From Rivibacter sp049446155 (lineage in GTDB: Bacteria > Pseudomonadota > Gammaproteobacteria > Burkholderiales > Burkholderiaceae_C): a DNA stretch of 64,000 bases. The stretch spans positions 186,001 to 250,000 of the forward strand of contig NZ_JBMSEE010000006.1 of assembly GCF_049446155.1 (NCBI RefSeq), read 5' to 3'. The notes beneath the pieces are model-generated. The model was given only the letters and a program-made list of their open reading frames with translations, was not told the origin of the DNA and ran no database searches. A program made the position numbers and the translations under genes. Below are positions 48,301 to 55,275 of the stretch, in pieces. The stretch's first letter is position 1. Each line of letters starts with the position of its first letter.

Positions 48301-49139
48301 TCGGCACGCGCCGCCGCGTCGGACAACACGCCGCGCAGCCAGTCGGCGAGGGCGGCCGCGCCGCGCCCGGCGACGGCCGCGAGCGGGAAGTCGGGCACGC
48401 CGTCGCCGGCGCGCAGGCCGAGCAGCCCGGCGAAGCCGGCCAGCGCCGCGTTCGCGCCGGCCGCGTCGGCGCGCGACTTCAGCAGCGCCAGCACGAACTC
48501 GAGCACGGCGTCGTCGAGCTCGTCGGCGGCATCGGCGGCGATGCGCACGTCGCGCGGCTGCGCTGCGCCGGGCAGCTGCAGGCCGCGCAGCAGCAGCGCG
48601 AAGCCGGGCGCGGCGTCGCCCGGCGCGGTCGGCACGTCGAGCTCGAGGCCGATGGCGTCGAGCCGCACTGCGCCCGGTGCGCCGGCGCCGAGCGTCACAT
48701 CGCTGCCCAGGCGGATGCGCCCACCCGCCGCGCCGAGCAGCAGCAGCGAACCGCTCGAGGCCGCGCCATCGCGGTCGGCGCGAAACAGCGGCACGGCGAG
48801 CCGCGAGGTCGAGGCCGGCGCGTGCGTGCGCACCTCGAGGCCGATGCCGACATGCACGCCGTCGGGCTGCTGCGCGTCGAGCGTCACCGCGACGCGCAGC
48901 GCACCGGCCTCGACGATCGGCAGCCACACGACGCCGTTGCTGGTGCTGCGTTCGGCGCCGCCGAGCGCCTCGTCGACGAAGCCGATCAACGCGTCGCGCT
49001 GCGCCGCGTTGCGCAGCATGCGCTTCAGGTAGGTCTCGGGGTGGGCCAGCCAGTCGGCGTTCGGCGCACCGCCGCTGAACAGGCCGAGCGCCTCGGCGAG
49101 GTTGGCCAGCAGGCCGAGGTCGGCTTTGGCGAGGCTCAT
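39312..49139 (-). CDS. Giant 3275-residue protein with DUF6603-like C-terminal region
   Basis: The largest gene in the window, starting at an ATG that overlaps the preceding stop (ATGA). Residues 1-1900 are repetitive, Ala/Leu/Gly/Asp-rich strands such as GVRLAPQLSVRFGNADTRVQ and LRVALSAPNPRLRF, with no signal peptide. Residues about 1950-2570 carry amphipathic strand patterns and glycine turns (GGGFGINRRLVLP, GGYHPTFSRPGYPQVPRLG, ECSATLGPGWAEVKFGAHG, EVGPVELTFGFGG) that I recall as DUF6603, a domain without known function. The end includes ARIAWVGPVRTPEQRRAAHAR. An alpha/beta-hydrolase-like phrase (VVAVAGAGHAARAAADAV, LLGTPLAAL) occurs near residue 980. A long, probably beta-rolled scaffold is plausible. 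The DUF assignment is from memory and the role is unknown. Confidence 0.8.
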   Translation of the reverse strand: MSLAKADLGLLANLAEALGLFSGGAPNADWLAHPETYLKRMLRNAAQRDALIGFVDEALGGAERSTSNGVVWLPIVEAGALRVAVTLDAQQPDGVHVGIGLEVRTHAPASTSRLAVPLFRADRDGAASSGSLLLLGAAGGRIRLGSDVTLGAGAPGAVRLDAIGLELDVPTAPGDAAPGFALLLRGLQLPGAAQPRDVRIAADAADELDDAVLEFVLALLKSRADAAGANAALAGFAGLLGLRAGDGVPDFPLAAVAGRGAAALADWLRGVLSDAAARADWLGHAAALLGGTRVGNEVQLALGGSAVALSLAVDAGPDGGVRLAPQLSVRFGNADTRVQATAQLCRIDLAGGTALALPSLALWAATGRAAQPVLDLPAAGPTPAVRAETLRVGFALDAARKPTFVLAADTVKIGAREYDSLDLASPDALMDAAGAAAGDIAAGLLGALGGALPAVQKLLGLAPPPGVAAVSLPALATDPLAAVRGYWQALLGVPAAAADVLGTLREALADVSQSAAAVLGAGTPADPWRLPLADALALEAAFDAGVLSVSLAAKTSVDTLGQRCTVVTTRLAATLARLDFTARRAELLPSAEASLLARERGVDPPQAVLAFDEATELLADHVGLSLGWSAAGGLRVALSAPNPRLRFDGETVALAVPTIGADGRVDLPPPAWDGVQLLIGRLAALGSLQRSFVGELVAAFGWNAPEFEPGRGDETHAVLRLAELLDDPAAALRAWLPKLLLDHIGPRAFALVADLFGGSGARRAMFRGRGHPDDPWRIVLADDLPQLAVWFPPAGPAPRLVAAPQALRDWRPGQPALPFDVLEAALLAEAEVADDVADLLRMRVPLLPGLDALVLRWAGSDGRIAPPAAPPAGIDIATIGLGAGQLWPHLDLADATGRTPATVVHVALGAEAWPDAPAGRRVDLTAVGLAPEMLALPAAATGEWFVALGRRAECRPAGAPGDGHAEQAERLRSWLAALTAVDAQLAVVAVAGAGHAARAAADAVTGVADLVLLGTPLAALSLTALDTQPTADALRLLHRLLPPPDAGDDEPEDNDLALGRALVGALMELAPLADAGADLRLPAAALPLPRAGLAVSALFGSVDAEQVRAAITAIVAAGLALRARTRVAERIDAARPSGVQAGLHWMLPARAGGLLAIEGSADLALLAADLGGATTAQRVLRVRLSVADRSGWLTATPTLALRAASLDLTLPLDGASSGACRLTLHDALAFGQSWERLRIGALPGLAVDAVLPEARVLVSALVQRLVADVGGASSVALADVLQALGLVAAEGGVVASALEQLIHDPGGLLRERLAAAGGDLAAALAALLGPLALDIDFAARSVRLQGGDAARGRFGWDADVSVSPAGVAGRLHIGPADELQLRVSLQPFAASLHWRDDTAALWPAPDAQALARMLARAAPALAAHAALELLRSADEAARPTIDALLDALGFLHGAAGDAGRALKPLAPLLRDPARWFAEAASAPRLQALLDALRPLMQRPGAAGEALALTTGTTLSVAPHGDGVRLQLALDASAWTAPAGVASRLGTGVIAGLQLRAGAVAQPSLHVHAGVGLTPEGRQAVHATLGPAGLAVFLRPASGPDIALVPFAGLGSLAGNAVQALPFLLDRLAARPAPVGPLVAALGDALQLRAGAPAAFDIARLRAWAAHPSESLRDAAASIGNAMLDTLAPRVAALVPAGVNVASAGGELKVAIGAFSAAWRPAERRVSLAAVELAVPGIQRLDFSVALDSDGLRELRASVGPAELDAGGVVLRPFASVAAGTAPAGGVRVLVGLSTGGDARVALRWRPGGFDLVASDGLLDDADPVAVARRLAEALVDIAAAVALAQPAVDALLDQAVSPTMSVRNLLRGVLLADTADPDALIAQPFDAAALPARVKRLVANLASAGAGVTLDALTLRFADAAGTLGLKASLTQRQQVLDSDVQLWIENDDSWITPNEPGDGGLFVGFIDAGLTSFTPKLVVDGLGLRIGRASGPLLDAGIAIESVALHVFASIGAGGVDGAGVQLQFANLAVSASGVGGSNAIAQGILRDTGPTPPRPAFSPALAVQQHGSGGVAVSLRAGTPPGPWWVAVQKGFGPLYVEQVGFDARMLADGRLERVSLLLDGKVAMFGLSCAVDDLQITYFTTDGDPFEAANWKADLAGLAVSADIAGVSLAGGLLKQVSNAGTAQQSIEYLGMLLGRFAVYGLTVYGGYGEGVDTGGTRFTSFFAVGAINGPIGGPPAFFVTGVGGGFGINRRLVLPTDLSTFGNYPLIQALDIAAKPVEPMQQLRQLRDYFPMQRGTFWFAGGLSFTSFALVDGIAVVGVQVGDGLDVNLLGLARMALPRPQVALVSIEIALVARVSSREGVVWVQGQLTDNSWLLYPDIKLTGGFAYVIWFKGEHAGEFVLTLGGYHPTFSRPGYPQVPRLGMRWSIGSNIVIKAGVYFALTSEALMAGGDFECSATLGPGWAEVKFGAHGIVYFDPFYYRVDAYARIAAGVTIDTWLFGEVTFSLSKGCRLMVEGPDFRGRVTFEVGPVELTFGFGGSDRAQKTTIPADAFIAKYLEAGDGGALAHALITSAGALPAKAESATPDGSSQRPFVVVVEFSMILTSTVPAQHVRRVQPKAGEPLLTSHDPGKALGVAPMGASDVHPEIALEWRLRGGATQPLPFAVRPRAFGAFPLGVWGPPQDINNRKVPKAEMVEALHELELVCEATASGGGPEIPYHQVEIGPRKPLPFSRSAGSIAELRTTAQSIAALLGEPATVDDAFGTALRFLARSATPTALAALRGERQAPPRIGTLAEGLEAPTSTVVPAVGAKTAPKVYDHVVDAPLAVGLLGASAAASVAPRARTSVRDSARAWRVAPPTLASVTAERSRSIAARLVVAEAPAAGAGPSGARAVRAMRAITLIGAAEVPPTAQAQAPVALVARSGAALAEPLQAFERALVERSRGAAGAALAPGQVAVLKLPNAQADAASAGTRPRLAVAGAALRVVLLGLGGARLADRLVGADVGTNSRAEPIEIPQGCERIVAIGLGAPRDATALAAPAGLLGWHAGLRMPYVGHGSAIAPGCVVRSSTDRLALHRERADAGWVHGAELAQGETTVVTTFAEPLRTVLIALDDPAAAGRALDGRRLVLAIDGAVRARDASGHDKPPALLTMDNRSVLAYEVVPDASSRVPQPVVVTVASQQGWSLVAVMGSAAVDARSALVLAARGLDAALLPLAPADATGDARIAWVGPVRTPEQRRAAHARAAGVAVARAPRPLSAAAPARKTTRRR

Positions 49140-49738
49140 CGCGGCCTCAGCCCGGAGCTGCCGGCGAAGCGATGCCGCGCCATCGGGAACACCTGCAGGC
49201 CGCGCTCGCTCGCCACCAGTTCGACCGGCACCAGCAGGTTGCCGCGCGTGTCCTTGCCGGCCGCGGCCGCGATGCCGGTGACGAGGCCGAGCAGGCACTG
49301 CCACGCGAACGCCACCAGCGCGTCGCCCCACACCGAGACGACCAGCTCCGGCCCCTGCGGGCGCCGCAGCGTGGAGGCATAAAGGCCGGCCGGCCGGTCG
49401 GGCGCGCCGCAGGCGAAGCTCACGCGCACCAGCGCCGCGCCGGTCTGGTCGCAGCGCACCGGCAGCGCGATCTCGACGAAACCGGTGCCCAGGTGCAGGT
49501 CGATGTCATTGAGCACGACCGCCAGCTCGCTGTCGCCGTCGACCCACACGACCTCGTTGCGCCGGCTCGGCCGCACGAGCCCGCTGGCGCGGCGCGCCGC
49601 GACCTGCAGCAACGGCCGCGCGTGTTCGCGGTCGATGACGAGCGGCTCGCCGAGCTCGCCTTCGGCCATCGGCCGCGGCGGCGCACGGCGCAGCGCCGCG
49701 ACGAAGCGCGTGAACTCGGGCGCGACGGTCGAGGCCAC
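49136..49738 (-). CDS. Unknown 200-residue protein of the giant-protein operon
   Basis: No named family recognised. It begins at GTG eleven bases after the small first gene and ends in an ATGA overlap with the giant gene. The sequence reads as a compact alpha/beta domain: VASTVAPEFTRFVAALR, NEVVWVDGDSELAVVLNDI, HLGTGFVEIALPVRCDQTGA, GPELVVSVWGDALVAFAW and LLVPVELVASERGLQVFPMA. The middle strands alternate hydrophobic and polar residues. There is no signal peptide. Being small and placed immediately before the 3275-residue protein, it may be a dedicated partner or assembly factor for it, which is inference. Confidence 0.72.
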   Translation of the reverse strand: MASTVAPEFTRFVAALRRAPPRPMAEGELGEPLVIDREHARPLLQVAARRASGLVRPSRRNEVVWVDGDSELAVVLNDIDLHLGTGFVEIALPVRCDQTGAALVRVSFACGAPDRPAGLYASTLRRPQGPELVVSVWGDALVAFAWQCLLGLVTGIAAAAGKDTRGNLLVPVELVASERGLQVFPMARHRFAGSSGLRPR

Positions 49739-49748
49739 GGCCGTGGCG

Positions 49749-49967
49749 TCAACGTTCGACGGAGACGGCGGTGGCGTGCCCGGCGAGCCGGCGCAGCCCC
49801 TGGATCAGCGCATCAAGCGCGAACCAGGTGGCGAGGAACGCCGCCGTCTCGAGGGAGAAGCTGTGGAACTTGTAGAACAGCTCGGCGAGCAGCCAGGACA
49901 GCGCAAGCGCCGGCAACTGGTCGCCGAGGAGACGTCGCATGGGCAGCAGCCGACACAAGGTGAACAT
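49749..49967 (-). CDS. Small membrane-like protein heading the giant-protein operon
   Basis: A 72-residue protein with an unusually strong ribosome site, AGGGGAGG five bases before ATG. Two hydrophobic stretches (LPALALSWLLAELFYKF and LETAAFLATWFALDALIQGL) suggest two membrane helices or an amphipathic hairpin, ending in a short charged tail. It is too short for a family assignment. As first gene of a co-translated set of eight, it may anchor the complex to the inner membrane or act as a lead peptide that drives translation. The intact reading frame, strong ribosome site and tight spacing to the next gene support it as real. Confidence 0.68.
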   Translation of the reverse strand: MFTLCRLLPMRRLLGDQLPALALSWLLAELFYKFHSFSLETAAFLATWFALDALIQGLRRLAGHATAVSVER

Positions 49968-50028
49968 GCGAACCTCCCCTGGACTTCACGCGGGCGAGGC
50001 CGCGCGAGGGGCACCTTTTACGGGCGAG

Positions 50029-50058
50029 GGGCGACCGGTTCATATCCCTAGGTCGCCC
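50029..50058 (-). promoter_or_regulatory. Candidate promoter region of the giant-protein operon
   Basis: GGGCGACC (50029-50036) and GGTCGCCC (50051-50058) form a perfect inverted repeat around a 14-base AT-richer core in which the reverse strand reads TAGGGATATGAACC. This could be an operator embracing a -10 box. It lies between the tRNA terminator and the first operon gene and is the only AT-rich spot there. Weak evidence. Confidence 0.35.
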
Positions 50059-50097
50059 TTGCGGTGGCCGCTTGTCCGTGCCCGCGGCGGGGCTGGC

Positions 50098-50131
50098 AAA
50101 AAGAAAAGGGCCCGCACTTGCGTGCGGGCCC
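50098..50131 (-). terminator. Rho-independent terminator of the tRNA-Thr gene
   Basis: A perfect 10-base stem GGGCCCGCAC/GTGCGGGCCC at 50108-50117 and 50122-50131 closes a TTGC loop. On the reverse strand it is followed by TTTTCTTTTT, as expected of an intrinsic terminator. It ends the tRNA transcript and separates it from the giant-protein operon. Confidence 0.9.
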
Positions 50132-50141
50132 TCTTGGAGTC

Positions 50142-50217
50142 TGGTGCCGGAGAAGAGATTCGAACTCCCGACCTTCGCATTACGAATGCGCTGCTCTACC
50201 AGCTGAGCTACACCGGC
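50142..50217 (-). tRNA. tRNA-Thr(CGT)
   Basis: A 76-base cloverleaf including an encoded CCA end, read on the reverse strand. The anticodon loop TTCGTAA has anticodon CGT, which reads ACG, and the body matches the known tRNA-Thr(CGT) pattern (GTAGCTCAGCTGGTAGAGCA, GCGCATTCGTAATGCGA). The acceptor stem has one T-T mismatch at position 6/67, and the T-stem contains two G-T pairs. An intrinsic terminator follows. It is 40 bases downstream of fbp, transcribed in the same direction. Confidence 0.95.
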
Positions 50218-50257
50218 CAGAGCCCGCGATTATACGCAGAACCAAACCGGTTTCGGC

Positions 50258-51268
<1,011 letters not shown>

Positions 51269-51297
51269 GGTGCTTTCCTCGGTCGGGTGGTTCGGTC

Positions 51298-51364
51298 GCC
51301 GCAGGGCCGCCCCAAGGCGACTGGGCCCCCTCGGGGGGCAGCGAACAAAGTGAGCGTGGGGGCG
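51298..51364 (-). repeat. Dispersed Burkholderiales-type intergenic repeat, copy A
   Basis: Between fbp and pepN. Read on the reverse strand it contains CCCACGCTCACTTTGTTCGCTG, CCCCCCGAGGGGG and CTTGGGGCGGCCCTGCGGC (51298-51316). Both halves recur near 20407-20690 in the other orientation. The CCCCCGAGGGGG core forms a short hairpin. It is the compact form of the element. Confidence 0.7.
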
Positions 51365-51370
51365 GACATC

Positions 51371-54055
51371 TCAGTCGGCGAGTGCGTGCGTGACGATCTC
51401 GCGCGTGTCGTCGCTCAGCTCGGGCCTCGCGGCCACGCGCGCGATCGCTTCGCGCGCGGCCGAGCGCAGCGGCTCGGCCAGCGTGCGCCAGCGGTCCATC
51501 GCGCGCGCCAGGCGCGACGCGAGCTGCGGATTGAAGGCGTCGACCTCGACCACCTTGTCGGCCCAGAACACGTAGCCGGCCGCGTCGGTGCGGTGGAAGG
51601 CCGCCGGGTTCCACATGAACAGCATCATCAGCAGGCTGCGCGCGCGGTTGGGGTTGCGCAGCGTGAAGTCGGGGTGCTGCGTGAGCGCCTTGACGCGCTC
51701 GAACACGCGCCCGTTGTGCTCGCAGGCCGTGGCCTGCATCGCGAACCACTTGTCGAGCACCAGCGGCTCGTCCTTGAACAGCGCGTGGAAGCGCTCCAGC
51801 GCCGGCTGCGCGAGCTCCGCGTTCGCGTGCAGCAGTGCCGAGAGCGCGCCGGCGCGGTCGGTCATGTTGCCGGCGTCCTTGACGCGCTGGTAGGCGCGGC
51901 CCGGCCAGACGGTGTCGCCGCGCACGGTGGCGTCGAGCACCAGGGCCGAGAGCGCATGGTTGACCAGGGCCCGCTGGCCCGACGAATACGGGTCGGGCCG
52001 GTAGCCGCCCGAGGGCTGCTGCGTCTCCCAGACCCAGACCCAGTCGTCGTGCAGCGCGCGGGCGAGCTGGCGACGCATCGACTCGCGCGCCGCGTGGATG
52101 CGCTGCGGATCGACGTCGTGGCCGATCTGCTCGGCCACGTAGCCTTCGCTGGGCAGCGTGAGCACCAGCTCCTTGAAGGCGGGGTCGAGCGTTGCGTGGC
52201 GCAGCACCGCGCGCAGCGCGCCGACGAAGGCCTCGTCGAGCGGCTGGTCGAGTTCGCCGCGCACGCGTGCCAGCAGCCGATGCAGGCCGAGCTGCTGGGC
52301 GGCCTCCCAGCGGTTGAACGGGTCGCTGTCGTGCGCGAGCAGCGTGAACAGCGCGGCCTCGTCGAGACCGTCGTCGAGCACCACCGGCGCGGAGAAGCCG
52401 CGCAGCAGCGAGGGCACCGGCGCCGCCGGCACGTTGACGAAGACGAAGCGCTGCTGCGCCTCGTGCAGCACCAGCACGCGCTCGGTGCCCGAGGGCTGGG
52501 CCTCGCCTTCGAGCTGCAGCGCGATCTGGTGGCCCGCCGCGTCGACCAGGCCCATGGCCACCGGGATCACCCACGGCGCCTTGTTCGGCTGGCCGGCGGT
52601 CGGCAGGCCGTGCTGCAAGAGCTCGAGCGTGTAGGTCTGCGAGGCGAGGTCGTAGTGGCCGCGCGCCGTCACGCGCGGCGTGCCGGCCTGCGAGTACCAG
52701 CGCTTGAACTGCTCGAGCCGCGCGCTCAGCTCGCTGTGCGGATTGGCGTCCGCGATCGCCTGCGCGAAGTCGTCGCAGGTCACGGCCTGGCCGTCATGGC
52801 GCTGGAAGTACAGCGTCATGCCGCGCGCGAAGCCTTCGCGGCCGACGAGCTTGGCCATCATGCGCACCACCTCGGCGCCCTTCTCGTAGACGGTGGCGGT
52901 GTAGAAGTTGTCGATCGCCTGGTAGGCGTCGGGGCGCACCGGGTGTGCCATCGGGCCCGCGTCCTCGGGGAACTGGACCTGGCGCAGGCCGCGCACATCC
53001 TCGATGCGCTTGACCGCGCGCGCCGAAGCGTCGCCGGCCATGTCCATCGAGAACTCCTGGTCGCGGTAGACGGTGAGGCCTTCCTTGAGCGAGAGCTGGA
53101 ACCAGTCGCGGCAGGTGATGCGGTTGCCGGTCCAGTTGTGGAAGTACTCGTGGCCGACCACGCTCTCGATGCCGGCGAAGTCGACGTCGGTGGCGGTGGC
53201 CGGGTTGGCCAGCACGTACTTGGTGTTGAACAGGTTCAGGCCCTTGTTCTCCATCGCACCCATGTTGAAGTCGCTGACCGCGACGATCATGAAGCGCTCC
53301 AGGTCCAGCGCCAGGCCGAAGCGAGCCTCGTCCCACGCGACCGAGGCGATCAGCGAGCGCATCGCGTGCTCGGTCTTGTCGAGGTCGCCGGCGCGCACGT
53401 AGACCTGCAGCAGGTGCTCGCGGCCGTTGCGCGCCTTGATCTTCTGCTCGCGGCACACGAGATCCGCGGCGACCAGCGCGAACAGGTAGCTGGGCTTGGG
53501 GAACGGGTCGTGCCACTTCGCGAAGTGCTTGCCCTCGGGCAGCTCGCCTTGCTCGAGCAGGTTGCCGTTGGACAGCAGCACCGGGTACTTCTTGGCGTTG
53601 CCCTTGAGCGTGACGGTGTAGACCGCCATCACGTCGGGACGGTCGAGGAAGTAGGTGATGCGCCGGAAACCCTGCGCCTCGCACTGCGTGAAGAAGCCGC
53701 CGCCCGAGGTGTAGAGGCCCGAGAGCTCCAGGTTCTTCTCGGGGCAGCAGGTGTTGCGCACCTCCAGCGCGAACTCGCCGGCCGGCAGGTTTTCGAGCAC
53801 CAGGCAATCGTCCTCGACGCGAAAGGTCGCCGGCTCGCCGTTGACCATCACGCGCGTGAGATTGAGCTTCTCGCCGTTGAGCCTGAGCGGCTGTTCCGGC
53901 AGGTCGGCGTTGCGCTCGACGGTCATCTTGTTGATGACCAGGGTCTTGGCCGGGTCGAGGTCGAACGTGAGGTCGACGGTCTTGATCCAGTAGGCCGGGG
54001 CCAGGTAGTCCTCGCGGCGCACGAGCGGTGCGTTGCCTTCGCGCATGGTGGTCAT
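51371..54055 (-). CDS. pepN: Aminopeptidase N (M1 family)
   Basis: Cytoplasmic zinc aminopeptidase of 894 residues, close to the E. coli enzyme in length. The exopeptidase motif GAMENKGLNLF lies near residue 267 and the zinc site HEYFHNWTGNRIT near residue 300, with the distal glutamate in SLKEGLTVYRDQEF. The C-terminal helical cup domain is intact. It removes N-terminal residues from peptides and helps complete protein turnover. The ATG at 54055 gives MTTMREGNAPL with AAGGA eight bases upstream. It follows prfB by 34 bases in the same direction. Confidence 0.97.
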   Translation of the reverse strand: MTTMREGNAPLVRREDYLAPAYWIKTVDLTFDLDPAKTLVINKMTVERNADLPEQPLRLNGEKLNLTRVMVNGEPATFRVEDDCLVLENLPAGEFALEVRNTCCPEKNLELSGLYTSGGGFFTQCEAQGFRRITYFLDRPDVMAVYTVTLKGNAKKYPVLLSNGNLLEQGELPEGKHFAKWHDPFPKPSYLFALVAADLVCREQKIKARNGREHLLQVYVRAGDLDKTEHAMRSLIASVAWDEARFGLALDLERFMIVAVSDFNMGAMENKGLNLFNTKYVLANPATATDVDFAGIESVVGHEYFHNWTGNRITCRDWFQLSLKEGLTVYRDQEFSMDMAGDASARAVKRIEDVRGLRQVQFPEDAGPMAHPVRPDAYQAIDNFYTATVYEKGAEVVRMMAKLVGREGFARGMTLYFQRHDGQAVTCDDFAQAIADANPHSELSARLEQFKRWYSQAGTPRVTARGHYDLASQTYTLELLQHGLPTAGQPNKAPWVIPVAMGLVDAAGHQIALQLEGEAQPSGTERVLVLHEAQQRFVFVNVPAAPVPSLLRGFSAPVVLDDGLDEAALFTLLAHDSDPFNRWEAAQQLGLHRLLARVRGELDQPLDEAFVGALRAVLRHATLDPAFKELVLTLPSEGYVAEQIGHDVDPQRIHAARESMRRQLARALHDDWVWVWETQQPSGGYRPDPYSSGQRALVNHALSALVLDATVRGDTVWPGRAYQRVKDAGNMTDRAGALSALLHANAELAQPALERFHALFKDEPLVLDKWFAMQATACEHNGRVFERVKALTQHPDFTLRNPNRARSLLMMLFMWNPAAFHRTDAAGYVFWADKVVEVDAFNPQLASRLARAMDRWRTLAEPLRSAAREAIARVAARPELSDDTREIVTHALAD

Positions 54056-54089
54056 GGTTGTTGTCCTTGTGGGGGCGATCAGGCGGCGA

Positions 54090-55194
54090 TCAGACGCCTT
54101 GCTTCAGGCTGGCCTGGATGAAGGGATCGAGGTCGCCGTCGAGCACCTTCTGGGTGTTCGAGATCTCGACGTTGGTGCGCAGGTCCTTGATGCGGCTTTG
54201 GTCGAGCACGTAGCTGCGGATCTGGTGGCCCCAGCCGACGTCGGTCTTGGAGTCCTCGAGCTTCTGCTGCTCGGCCATCTGCTTGCGCATCTCGTGCTCG
54301 TAGAGGCGCGCGCGCAGCATCTGCCAGGCCTCGTCGCGGTTGCGGTGCTGGGAGCGGTCGTTCTGGCACTGCACGACGATGCCGGTCGGGATGTGCGTGA
54401 GGCGCACGGCCGAGTCGGTCTTGTTGATGTGCTGGCCGCCCGCGCCGCTGGCGCGGAAGGTGTCGGTGCGCACGTCGGCCGGGTTGATCTCGATCTCGAT
54501 CGAGTCGTCGACCTCGGGGTAGACGAAGACGCTCGCGAACGAGGTGTGGCGACCGCCCGCGGAGTCGAACGGGCTCTTTCGCACCAGGCGATGCACGCCG
54601 GTCTCGGTGCGCAGGTGGCCGAAGGCGTAGTCGCCCTCGATCTTGAGCGTGGCCGAGCGGATGCCTGCGACGTCGCCTTCCGACTCTTCCATCACCTCGG
54701 CCTTGAAGCCCTTGCGCTCGCAGTAACGCAGGTACTGGCGCAGGAGCATCGAGGCCCAGTCGCAGGCCTCGGTGCCGCCGGCGCCGGCCTGGATGTCGAG
54801 GAAGCAGTTGCTCGGATCGGCCGGGTTGTTGAACATGCGGCGGAACTCGAGCTGCTCGATCTCGCCGGCCAGCGCCGCAGCGTCGGATTCGATGGCTTGC
54901 AGCGAGGCGAAGTCGTCCTCGGCCTTGACCATCTCGTAGAGTTCGGCGTTGTCGGCCAGCGAGGAGCCGACGCGCTCGAGCACCTCGACCACGGTCTCGA
55001 GCGATTTCTTCTCGCGGCCCAGGGCCTGCGCGTTCTTGGGGTCGTTCCAGACCGCCGGGTCTTCGAGCGCGGCGTTGACCTCGCTCAGGCGCCGGGACTT
55101 CTGGTCGAAGTCAAAGATACCTCCGAAGGTCCTGCGCGCGCTGCGTCAGGTCCGCGAGGGTGGCGCCGATGGTGTTGATGCGTTCGATGTCCAT
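54090..55194 (-). CDS. prfB: Peptide chain release factor 2, with programmed +1 frameshift
   Basis: Release factor that reads UGA and UAA. Translation starts at ATG 55194 and the first 27 codons end at an in-frame TGA (55113-55111). The typical slip site CTT-TGA-C is preceded by an internal AGGAGG-like GGAGG, after which the +1 frame continues from 55112 to 54090, giving 367 residues in all. The tripeptide recognition motif SPF appears in KSPFDSAGGRHTSF and the catalytic GGQ in SGAGGQHINKT. The frameshift acts as autoregulation: low RF2 favours slippage and full-length product. lysS, the usual neighbour, is not in this window. Confidence 0.97.
55109..55122 (-). other. prfB programmed +1 frameshift site
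   Basis: Reverse-strand sequence GGAGG-TAT-CTT-TGA-C: a Shine-Dalgarno-like GGAGG three bases before CTT, which slips forward one base on a poor-context TGA. This matches the conserved RF2 signal. The sequence explains the otherwise interrupted N-terminus of prfB. Confidence 0.95.
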
Positions 55195-55275
55195 GGGGCT
55201 TCCTGTGTTCGTGTCGCCGCTGCAATGGGTGTGCCGCGGGCGGAAGCCGGGATTTTCGCACCGTCGCAGTGCGGG

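Noticed and set aside
39399..49382. A continuous plus-strand open frame of about 3300 codons opposite the giant gene
   Set aside because: It has arginine/alanine-rich composition without folded-domain patterns and mirrors the codon bias of the real minus-strand gene. The minus-strand frame has ribosome sites and coupled neighbours; the other is a shadow of high G+C.
27399..49967. Phage tail or contractile injection cluster
   Set aside because: No sheath, tube, baseplate spike, tape measure or AAA ATPase was recognised among the eight products.
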